From positions 1,484 to 65,483 of the forward strand of contig NZ_MUYM01000063.1 of assembly GCF_002150765.1 (NCBI RefSeq): DNA of 64,000 nucleotides. Reading direction: 5' to 3'. Positions 50,673 to 57,920 of the stretch are shown one piece after another. Source of the DNA: Lentzea kentuckyensis (GTDB taxonomy: Bacteria > Actinomycetota > Actinomycetes > Mycobacteriales > Pseudonocardiaceae). A program made the position numbers and the translations under genes. The stretch's first letter is position 1. Every line of letters starts with the position of its first letter. Below the pieces are notes generated by a model. It was not told where the DNA came from. It saw only the letters and a program-made list of their open reading frames with translations, and made no database searches.

Positions 50673-51476
50673 ATGACGAGCGGTCCGGACGAGCGCGACT
50701 TCATCCAGAGCATCGAGCGCGGGTTCGCGGTGCTGCTCGCGTTCGACGAGGACCGGATCAGTCCGAACCTCGCGGAACTGGCCGCCGCCACCGGGTTGTC
50801 CCGTCCGGCCGTGCGCCGGATCCTGCTCACGTTGCAACGGCTCGGGTACGTGCGGGCGGCCGGCAGCAGGTGGTCGCTGACGCCACGGGTGCTGAGCATC
50901 GGGCAGCACTACTCGGCGTCGAACGCGATGATCGAGGTCGCGCACCCGCACCTGCTGGACCTGTCCGCGAAAACCGGTGAGTCCGCTTCGCTCGGAGCGC
51001 TGGACGGACGCGACGCGGTCTACGTCGCCCGCGTGCCGGTGCGGCGGATCATGACCATCAACGTGTCGATCGGCACCCGGATCCCGGCGTTCGCGACGTC
51101 GATGGGCCGGGTGCTGCTCGCGTGGGCGCCGGACGTGGTGGTCGAGGAGAACATCGCCGGCGAGCTGCCCGCGCTGACCCGGCACACGGTCACCGACCCC
51201 GAGGCGTTGCGCGATCTGCTGCGGCAGGTTCGCGCGGACGGGTGGTCGATCGTCGAGGAGGAACTGGAGATCGGGCTGCTCTCGGTGTCCGCTCCGGTGC
51301 GCGACAGGTCCGGCGACGTGGTGGCGGCGCTCGCGTCCTCGACCTCCGTCGGGCGGTCGTCCGTTGAGGAGATCCGGAGTGATGTCGTGCCGTTGCTGCT
51401 CGACATCGCGGCACGGATGAGCGCCGACCTCGGCTACCGGAGCCCGGCGCGGCCGGAGTCGGTCAGGCGCCCGTGA
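50673..51476 (+). CDS. IclR-family regulator of the beta-ketoadipate operon (PcaR/PobR-like)
   Basis: 267 residues from ATG 50673 with GGGAGG nine bases before. N-terminal IclR HTH (DFIQSIERGFAVLLAFDED, then PNLAELAAATGLSRPAVRRILLTLQRLGYV) and a GAF-type effector domain ending VVPLLLDIAARM. IclR regulators of aromatic pathways are adipate- or protocatechuate-responsive. It is divergent from catC-pcaFIJ, with the TGTACGC operator between. The 3' end overlaps the DinB-like gene's end by 14 bases. Confidence 0.9.
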   Translation: MTSGPDERDFIQSIERGFAVLLAFDEDRISPNLAELAAATGLSRPAVRRILLTLQRLGYVRAAGSRWSLTPRVLSIGQHYSASNAMIEVAHPHLLDLSAKTGESASLGALDGRDAVYVARVPVRRIMTINVSIGTRIPAFATSMGRVLLAWAPDVVVEENIAGELPALTRHTVTDPEALRDLLRQVRADGWSIVEEELEIGLLSVSAPVRDRSGDVVAALASSTSVGRSSVEEIRSDVVPLLLDIAARMSADLGYRSPARPESVRRP

Positions 51477-51969
51477 CGCCGTCGATTCCCTCGCGCAGGA
51501 AGTCCGCGTGGCCGTTGTGGCGCGCGTACTCGTGGCAGAGATGGTGCATGACCAGCCGCAACGACACCTGCTCGCCCCACCTCGGCTGATAACCCGTCAC
51601 GTCGAGCGACTCGGCCTCGCGCTCGATCTTGCGCGCGTGCTCGACCTCCTGCTGCCAGGCGTCGAACGCCTCGGCGCGGCTCGAATTCGAGGCGTCGTAG
51701 GCCACCTGGTAGTCGTTGTCGTCCGACCACACCAACGGGATGTCCTCGCCGTTGATCACCTTGCGGAACCAGGTGCGCTCGACCTCGGCCATGTGCCGCA
51801 CCAGGCTTAGCAGCGTCAGCGTGGACGGGGGCATCGAGCGGCGGCGCAGGTCGTCGTCGGACAGGCCTTCGCACTTCATCGCGAGGGTGGCGCGGTGGAA
51901 GTCGAGGAACGTGCGCAGGGTCTCGCGCTCGTCGCCCTGCATCGGCGGGTGGGGGCGTTCTGTGGTCAC
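51463..51969 (-). CDS. DinB/DUF664-family protein
   Basis: 168 residues from GTG 51969. Four-helix DinB fold with His residues for metal at LVRHMAEVE, MHHLCHEYARH (about 140-152), the DUF664/MST layout: H...HxxxH. Members include mycothiol S-transferases and other metal-thiol enzymes; the exact role is unknown. The longer frame upstream (to 52140) is a shadow. Confidence 0.85.
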   Translation of the reverse strand: MTTERPHPPMQGDERETLRTFLDFHRATLAMKCEGLSDDDLRRRSMPPSTLTLLSLVRHMAEVERTWFRKVINGEDIPLVWSDDNDYQVAYDASNSSRAEAFDAWQQEVEHARKIEREAESLDVTGYQPRWGEQVSLRLVMHHLCHEYARHNGHADFLREGIDGVTGA

Positions 51970-52075
51970 GCGACCAGATCTTTCACCAGGATGATCTCGC
52001 GGACCTGGGAACGGCGGGTACGTGGTCACGGCTGCGACAGCGCTAACGTGGCGATGGGAAGAGGGGAGCGGTCCG

Positions 52076-52942
52076 ATGACCCAGCAGCTCGACGAAGCGG
52101 AGTCGGCGTTCGCGGCGGCCCGGCCGAGACTGTTCGGCATCGCTTACCGCATGACCGGCAGCGTGGCCGACGCCGAGGACCTGGTGCAGGAGGTCTGGTT
52201 GCGCTGGCAGCTCGCGGACCGCGACGCCGTGCTCAACCCCGAGGCCTACCTGGCGACGGCCATCACCCGGCTCGCGATCAACGAGTCGCAGACCGCGCGG
52301 GCCCGCCGCGAGACCTACGTCGGACCGTGGCTGCCGGAGCCGGTGGACACGAGCGCCGATCCGCAGGTCGGGGCCGAACAGGGCGCGGTGCTGGAGCTCG
52401 CGGTGCTGATGCTGCTCGAGAAGCTGACGCCGACCGAACGGGCCGCGTACGTGCTGCGCGAGGCGTTCGACTACCCCTACCGGGAGATCGCCGAGATCGT
52501 GCAGACCAGCGAGGTCGCGACCCGGCAGCTGGTCAGCCGGGCGCGCAAACACCTCGCGGCCGAGCGGAAGGCTCCCGTCGATCGGGCTGACCAGCGCAGG
52601 TTGCTGGAGGCGTTCGTCGCCGCCGCGCAGGCGGGAGACCTGGCCGGGCTGGAGAAGCTGTTCGCGCAGGACGTCGTGAGCTACTCCGACAGCAACGGCG
52701 CCATCAGGGCGGCGGGTCGTCCGCTGTACGGGGCGCAGAGCCTGGCGAAGATCATCTCGGGCTGGGCGCCGTCGTTCTGGGCGGGCGCGGAGGTGTCGTT
52801 CGTCGAGGCGAACGGGCTCACCGCGGTCCGGTTGCGCAAGGACGACAGCACCTACGCGGTGATCACCGTGACGGCTTCCGCGGACGGTGTCGAACAGGTG
52901 TTGTGGCTGGTCAACCCCGAGAAACTCAAGGCCTTCCAGTAG
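52076..52942 (+). CDS. ECF41-type sigma factor with SnoaL-like C-terminal domain
   Basis: 288 residues from ATG 52076 (GAGGGGAG upstream). Region 2 (GSVADAEDLVQEVWLRW) and region 4 (PYREIAEIVQTSEVATRQLVSRARKHL), then the ECF41 linker YVGPWLPEP and a SnoaL-like domain (170-288, YSDSNGAIRAAGRPLYG). ECF41 factors are controlled by this attached domain instead of an anti-sigma factor. A weak GGTCACG-N16-CGTG match lies 25 bases upstream (52024-52050). Confidence 0.92.
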   Translation: MTQQLDEAESAFAAARPRLFGIAYRMTGSVADAEDLVQEVWLRWQLADRDAVLNPEAYLATAITRLAINESQTARARRETYVGPWLPEPVDTSADPQVGAEQGAVLELAVLMLLEKLTPTERAAYVLREAFDYPYREIAEIVQTSEVATRQLVSRARKHLAAERKAPVDRADQRRLLEAFVAAAQAGDLAGLEKLFAQDVVSYSDSNGAIRAAGRPLYGAQSLAKIISGWAPSFWAGAEVSFVEANGLTAVRLRKDDSTYAVITVTASADGVEQVLWLVNPEKLKAFQ

Positions 52943-52945
52943 GCC

Positions 52946-52972
52946 TGTCACAACCGCGGCGGCTGTCCTGTC
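52946..52972 (+). promoter_or_regulatory. Predicted ECF41 promoter
   Basis: TGTCACA (52946-52952), 16 bases, TGTC (52969-52972). The ECF41 consensus as I recall it is TGTCACA-N16/17-CGTC, so one base differs. The start of the oxidoreductase gene is 51 bases on. Confidence 0.65.
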
Positions 52973-53023
52973 TTAGCTCGTGAACACCCGCATTCCGGCG
53001 GGAACCACGAGAGGGACGGACCC

Positions 53024-53770
53024 ATGAGGATCGTTGTCATCGGCGGCACCGGGTTGATCGGCAGCCAGGTCGTGAAGCGGCTCGGCGAGCACGGCCACGA
53101 CGCCGTGCCCGCGTCCCCGAACAGCGGCGTCGACACGGTGACCGGTGAGGGCGTCAAGGAGGTCCTGCAGGGCGCCGACGTGCTGGTCGACGTGTCGAAC
53201 TCGCCGTCGTTCGCCGACGACGACGTCATGAACTTCTTCACCGCCGCGACCACCAACCTGACGAAGGCCGCCAAGGAGGCCGGCGTCGGCCACTACGTGG
53301 CGCTGTCGATCGTCGGCACGGACGAGCTGCCCGAATCCGGTTACCTGCGCGCGAAGGTGGCGCAGGAGAAGCTCATCGCGGAGTCGGGCCTCACGTACTC
53401 GATCATCCGCGCCACCCAGTTCTTCGAGTTCGCGGGTGCCATCGCGAACTCCGCCGAGGTGGACGGCGCCGTGCACCTCCCGCACGGCGGCGTGCAGCCG
53501 ATCGCGGCCGCGGACGTCGCCGCGGTCGTCGCCAGGACGGCGGCGACCGAGCCGGTCGGCGGCGTGCTGGAGATCGGCGGACCGGAGGAGCTCACCATGG
53601 ACGGGTGGATCCGCACGGTGCTCACGCAACGCAAGGACGAGCGCGAGGTCGTGAGCGACCCGCAGGCCAAGTACTTCGGCACGTTGCTGACCGGCAAGCA
53701 GCTCGTGCCGAACGCGGGCGCTCAGCTGCAGCCGACCAGCCTTCACGACTGGCTGGCCGCCGGGAACTGA
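53024..53770 (+). CDS. NAD(P)-binding oxidoreductase, ECF41 target
   Basis: 248 residues. NAD(P) motif VVIGGTGLIGSQVV (4-17), SDR-like/epimerase family with YVALSIVGTDELPESGYLRAKVAQEKLI, where YLRAK places Tyr-xxx-Lys. ECF41 sigma factors are usually beside a carboxymuconolactone decarboxylase, oxidoreductase or epimerase (COE) gene that they transcribe; this fits. ATG 53024 follows GAGAGGGAC. Substrate unknown. Confidence 0.88.
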   Translation: MRIVVIGGTGLIGSQVVKRLGEHGHDAVPASPNSGVDTVTGEGVKEVLQGADVLVDVSNSPSFADDDVMNFFTAATTNLTKAAKEAGVGHYVALSIVGTDELPESGYLRAKVAQEKLIAESGLTYSIIRATQFFEFAGAIANSAEVDGAVHLPHGGVQPIAAADVAAVVARTAATEPVGGVLEIGGPEELTMDGWIRTVLTQRKDEREVVSDPQAKYFGTLLTGKQLVPNAGAQLQPTSLHDWLAAGN

Positions 53771-53779
53771 AAGTCCACA

Positions 53780-53853
53780 GTGCCGCCCCCCCGCGCCTTC
53801 ATGCTGGATGTATGGGGGCGCGGGGGCGGTGCCGCGAGGCGCCCTGCTGAGCG
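53780..53853. repeat. Shared palindromic module, copy 1
   Basis: Starts GTGCCGCCCCCCCGCG and ends GTGCCGCGAGGCGCCCTGCTG. The 3' half matches 62962-63033 almost base for base and the 5' half is related. It lies in the gap between the ECF41-target gene and the LAL gene, 34 bases before the 129-bp element. Confidence 0.65.
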
Positions 53854-53886
53854 TGGATTACCTCGCCTACGTTCCGGGCCACGCCG

Positions 53887-54015
53887 CCAGTACCGCGTCG
53901 CGGCTTGGTTCTGGCGCTTGCCCCGTGGATGAAGGGACCCTTCATCGACCTGAGGTGGATGAAGGGTCCCTTCATCCACAACCGGGAGCACAACTAGGCC
54001 GCGACAACCTACTAG
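53887..54015. repeat. 129-bp palindromic dispersed element, copy 2
   Basis: Same element as 17245-17373: begins CCAGTACCGCG, ends CCTACTAG, central GATGAAGGG palindromes. Three base differences in 129. Its right end contains the stop codon (CTA, 54012-54014) of the minus-strand LAL gene. Confidence 0.85.
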
Positions 54016-56681
54016 AACCTCGCGTCGCGCAGCTGGCGGCGCGAGGTCACGCCGACCTTGCCGAACACCTTGCGCAGGTGCCACTCCACCGTCCGCGGGC
54101 TGATGAACAGCCGGGTGCCGATCTCCGGGTTCGAGTAGCCCTCCCGCGCCAGGCGGGCGATCTGGTACTCCTGCGCGGTCAGCTCGTCGGTGGGCTCGGC
54201 GGTGCGTTTGCGGGCCGTCTCGCCGGTGGCCTGCAGTTCCCGCCACGCCCGCTCGGCGAACGCCGACATGCCGCAGGCGGTGAGCATCTCGTGGGCCGTG
54301 CGGAGGTGATCACGGGCCTCGACGCGCTGGCCCTCACGGCGCAGCCATTCGCCGTACAGCAGGTGCGCGCGGGCCAGTTCGGGCTTCAACGACGTGCGGG
54401 CGAAGTGGTCGATCGACTCGCGGAAGCCTTCCGGCACACCGGTCAGGGCGCGCAGACGGGCCTTGGCGCCCAGCGACCAGGCGGTGTCGACCCAGTCCGC
54501 CGAACGGTCCAGCGCCTCGGCGACCAGCTCGGTCTCGCCGGTGCGGGAGGCGGCCTCGGCCAGTTCGGTGGCGACCAGGCTGCTGTAGCCCAGGGCGTCG
54601 GAGCGGAACACGCGCAGCGCGGCGTCGCGGGCCAGGTCGTGGCGGCCCAGTCCGTTGTGGAGGATCGCGAGCGTCCAGTCCGCGATGGTGGCCAGCCGGC
54701 CCTGGCTGTCCGAACGTGCTTGTGCACCAACGGAGGTGGCCTTGTCCTCGCCGCGGAAGGCGGCCCGCAGCAGCAGCGCGTAGCCCACCGGCGGGGTGCC
54801 GCTGACCTCGGAGATGCGCACGTCCTCGTCGAGCAACGCCTGCGCGGCGGCCGGTTCGCCGGCCATGAGTTCGTTGTCCGCCAGGAAGTTCAGCGCGAAC
54901 TGCAGCTGCACGAGGGCGCCGGCGGCACGGGAGAGGCGGACCTGCTGCTGGGCGAACGCGCGGCGCGTGTCGAAGTCCCACATCTCGCTCGCGATGATTC
55001 CGCTCGCACGGTTGCCGAACAGCCACGGCACGCGGCTGATGTCGTCGGCGCCCACCTTCAGCCCGCGCACCTCGTCGAGCGCGCGGGCCATCAGCGGCAC
55101 AGCGGCCGGGTAGCCGGAGGTGACGCGGGTCGACAGGGCTTCGAGCACCAGGTCCAGCGCGCACGGCGGGGTGCGCGGCGGGGGAGCGGTGCGGGCGGCG
55201 TCGGCGAGTGGCGAACCGGCCCAGATCGCGGCCGACAGCGCCTCCAGGTGGGTCTCGCGGGCCAGGTCGGCGTCGAACGGGGCGAGCCGGCGGGCGGCGC
55301 TGAACAGCAGCGGCGCGGCGTCGGCGACCCGGCGCTGGTCGAACGCGATGTGCCCGCGCAGGTGCTCGATCTCAGCGCTGCGCCGCTCGTCCGGCGGACC
55401 GGCCTGCACCGCGGACAGCAGTCGCAGCGCCGCGTCCAACGCACCCGCGTCGCGCTTGGACCGGGCCGCCGCCAGCTCACGGGAGGCGCGCCGGCCGGGT
55501 TCGGGGGTGAGCACCGCTGCCTGTTCGAGGAACGCGGCCGCGGCGAGCAGACCGCCACGAGCCTGGGCGCGCGACGCCGAGATCTCCAGGTCGGCGGCCA
55601 CCTCCTCGTCCGGTGAGGTGGTGCCGTGCGCGCGGTGCCACGCGCGGCGGTCCGGGTCGATCGCCGGGTCGGTCACGTCGGCCAGCGCCCGGTGCACGCG
55701 CTGCCGGTCCACCGCGGACGCCGACCGGTACACGGCGGAGCGCACCAGCGGATGCCGGAACCGCACTCGCGCGCCGAACTCGATCAGGCCCGTGCCCAGC
55801 GCGGCGGCCGCGGGATCCGCACCGAGTCCGAGCAGGCCGGCGGCCTGCCACAGCAGGGTGGCGTCACCGAGCGGTTCGGCGGCGGCGGTCAGCATCAGCA
55901 GCCGGGTGTCGGCGGGCAGCGGTTCGATCTGCCGGACGAAGCCCTGCTCGATCCGGCTGGTCAACGGCTCGGAGTCGAGCCCGTCCGCCAGCTCGGCGGT
56001 CGTCCACGCGCGCGGCAGCTCCAGCAACGCGAGCGGGTTGCCGCGAGCCTCGGCGACGATCCGGTCGCGCACCCGGCCGTCCACCGGCCCCTTGATCACC
56101 GACTCCAGCAACGCGCGGGCGTCCGCGTCGTCCAGGCCGCGCACGAACAGCTCGGGCAGCCCGTCGAGGTGGTCGTTGCCCTCGCGCAGCACGAAGACCA
56201 GCGCGATCCGTTCCGCGAGGAGCCGGCGCGCGACGAACCCGAGCACCGCCGACGACATCGAGTCGAGCCACTGCGCGTCGTCGACCAGGCACACCAGCGG
56301 CTGTTCGTCTGCGACCTCGGCGAGCAGCGTCAGCACCGCGAGCCCCACCATGAACCGCGTCGGCCGGGGTCCGGTGGCCATCCCGAACGCGGTGCCGAGC
56401 GCCTCCCGCTGCGGCGCGGGAAGCCGGTCCAGCCGGTCGAGGAACGGCACGCACAGCTGGTGCAGCCCGGCGTAGGGGAACGCGCTCTCGGCCTCCACCC
56501 CGGCGGCCCGCGCCACCCGGAACCCCGCGGCCCGTTCCGACACGTGGTCGAGCAGCGCGGTCTTGCCGATCCCGGCCTCACCCCGCAGGACCAGCACCTG
56601 ACCACTGCCCGACTTCGCGTCGGTCAGCAGCCGGTCCAGCTTCTCGCCCTCGGTGCGCCTGCCCAGGAGATCGTCCGACAC
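54012..56681 (-). CDS. LuxR-family transcriptional regulator, LAL type (second)
   Basis: 889 residues from GTG 56681 (VSDDLLGRRTEGEKL), Walker A GEAGIGKT at 34-41, Walker B CLVDDAQWLDS near 130. Long helical middle, C-terminal LuxR HTH (about 820-885) with YSNPEIGTRLFISPRTVEWH. The last codon lies inside the 129-bp repeat. It is divergent from the two VOC genes, with a CCAGGGGGT inverted repeat between, so it may regulate them. Confidence 0.92.
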   Translation of the reverse strand: MSDDLLGRRTEGEKLDRLLTDAKSGSGQVLVLRGEAGIGKTALLDHVSERAAGFRVARAAGVEAESAFPYAGLHQLCVPFLDRLDRLPAPQREALGTAFGMATGPRPTRFMVGLAVLTLLAEVADEQPLVCLVDDAQWLDSMSSAVLGFVARRLLAERIALVFVLREGNDHLDGLPELFVRGLDDADARALLESVIKGPVDGRVRDRIVAEARGNPLALLELPRAWTTAELADGLDSEPLTSRIEQGFVRQIEPLPADTRLLMLTAAAEPLGDATLLWQAAGLLGLGADPAAAALGTGLIEFGARVRFRHPLVRSAVYRSASAVDRQRVHRALADVTDPAIDPDRRAWHRAHGTTSPDEEVAADLEISASRAQARGGLLAAAAFLEQAAVLTPEPGRRASRELAAARSKRDAGALDAALRLLSAVQAGPPDERRSAEIEHLRGHIAFDQRRVADAAPLLFSAARRLAPFDADLARETHLEALSAAIWAGSPLADAARTAPPPRTPPCALDLVLEALSTRVTSGYPAAVPLMARALDEVRGLKVGADDISRVPWLFGNRASGIIASEMWDFDTRRAFAQQQVRLSRAAGALVQLQFALNFLADNELMAGEPAAAQALLDEDVRISEVSGTPPVGYALLLRAAFRGEDKATSVGAQARSDSQGRLATIADWTLAILHNGLGRHDLARDAALRVFRSDALGYSSLVATELAEAASRTGETELVAEALDRSADWVDTAWSLGAKARLRALTGVPEGFRESIDHFARTSLKPELARAHLLYGEWLRREGQRVEARDHLRTAHEMLTACGMSAFAERAWRELQATGETARKRTAEPTDELTAQEYQIARLAREGYSNPEIGTRLFISPRTVEWHLRKVFGKVGVTSRRQLRDARF

Positions 56682-56709
56682 GGGCCTGAGCCTACGGGCC
56701 AGGGAGTGA

Positions 56710-56743
56710 CCAGGGGGTTCCACGGGTTCGAGCGACCCCCTGG
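56710..56743. promoter_or_regulatory. Inverted repeat between LAL and VOC genes
   Basis: CCAGGGGGT (56710-56718) and ACCCCCTGG (56735-56743) pair perfectly, spacer 16 bases. It is located 29 bases from the LAL start and 48 from the VOC start. LuxR-type operator or a message hairpin. Confidence 0.45.
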
Positions 56744-56790
56744 CGGGAGCAATCTCGACTCATCGAAGAAAACGAAGGAGTTGAACCCCG

Positions 56791-57237
56791 ATGGACTACA
56801 AGTTCGAGCTGGCGGTCATCCCGGTGAGCGACATCGACCGGGCGATCCACTTCTACAAGACGCTCGGCTGGCGCCACGACGCCGAGTTCGCCGACGACGA
56901 GGGCTACCGCCTCACCCAGTTCACCCCGCCCGGCTCGCCCGCGTCGATCATCTTCGGCAGCGGCGTGACCACCGCGGCGCCCGGCAGCACCGAGGGCCTG
57001 CACCTGATCGTCGACGACGTCGTCGCCGCCAGGGAGGACCTGATCGGCCGCGGTGTCGAGGTCAGCGAGATCTTCCACGACAAGACCGGCGTCTTCCACC
57101 ACGCGGGTACCGAGGGCAGGGTCGACGGTCCCGCTCCCGGCCGCACCAGCTACGGGTCGTACCTCTCGTTCAGCGACCCCGACGGCAACGGCTGGGTGCT
57201 GCAGGAGGTCACGACGCGCCTTCCGGGACGTGTGTGA
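56791..57237 (+). CDS. VOC-family protein 1
   Basis: 148 residues: FELAVIPVSDIDRAIHFYKTLGWRHDAEF, then LHLIVDDVVAAREDL and WVLQEVTTRLPGRV. AAGGAG precedes the ATG at 56791. Very like the next gene in its opening and in LQEVTTRLPGRV. Single-domain glyoxalase/dioxygenase-type metalloprotein; substrate unknown. Confidence 0.87.
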   Translation: MDYKFELAVIPVSDIDRAIHFYKTLGWRHDAEFADDEGYRLTQFTPPGSPASIIFGSGVTTAAPGSTEGLHLIVDDVVAAREDLIGRGVEVSEIFHDKTGVFHHAGTEGRVDGPAPGRTSYGSYLSFSDPDGNGWVLQEVTTRLPGRV

Positions 57238-57314
57238 CCCAGCCCGACGTCATCCAGCACCTCTTCGGAGGCGTTCCTCAACGCACTCCGCGACCTCGCA
57301 AAGGAAGTAGTGAA

Positions 57315-57911
57315 GTGAAGAACCTCGCACAGATCGACATGAAGCTCGAAGTCACCGTCATCGGAGTCACCGATGTCGAGCGCGCCAAGGAGTTCTACGG
57401 CCGGCTCGGCTGGCGCCTGGACGTCACCCCGCCGTGGGTCGTGCAGTTCACCCCGTACGGTTCGAACGCGTCCATCCACTTCGGTGAGGGCGTCACGACC
57501 GCGGCACCCGGTTCGGGACGGCACTTCCTGATCGTCTCGGACATCGTCGAGACGCACGAAGCCCTGCTGGCCGCCGGAATCAAGGTCGGCCCGCTCTACC
57601 ACGGCGGCCCCGACGGTCCCGTCGAAGGCGCGGACCCCGAGCGGCGCAGCTACTTCACCCGCGCCGAGTTCGCCGACCCGGACGGCAACCTGTGGATCCT
57701 GCAGGAGGTCACGACCCGGCTGCCCGGCCGCGTCGACGCCGACGACACGTCCTACGGCTCGATCACCGACCTGGCCTCGGCGTTGCGCCGCGCCGCGTCG
57801 GCGCACGGCGAGCACGAGAAGCGCAACGGCGGCGAGTTCGACGAGAACTGGCCCGACTGGTACGCCGAGTACATGGTCAAGGAGCAGACGGGACAACAGC
57901 TTCCGCTGTAG
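57315..57911 (+). CDS. VOC-family protein 2 with C-terminal extension
   Basis: 198 residues from GTG 57315, AAGGAAG before it. VOC domain (about 8-140; LEVTVIGVTDVERAKEFYGRLGW, DPDGNLWILQEVTTRLPGRV) plus 58 residues of charged helix (ADDTSYGSITDLASALRRAA) ending EQTGQQLPL. The gene is a diverged tandem duplicate of the one 78 bases before. The extra helix may be a dimer or partner contact. Confidence 0.88.
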   Translation: MKNLAQIDMKLEVTVIGVTDVERAKEFYGRLGWRLDVTPPWVVQFTPYGSNASIHFGEGVTTAAPGSGRHFLIVSDIVETHEALLAAGIKVGPLYHGGPDGPVEGADPERRSYFTRAEFADPDGNLWILQEVTTRLPGRVDADDTSYGSITDLASALRRAASAHGEHEKRNGGEFDENWPDWYAEYMVKEQTGQQLPL

Positions 57912-57920
57912 GTTGCGAAA

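Noticed and set aside
52024..52050. GGTCACG-N16-CGTG as an auto-promoter of the ECF41 gene
   Set aside because: Two or three bases differ from the consensus, and ECF41 genes often do not activate themselves; kept only as a remark.
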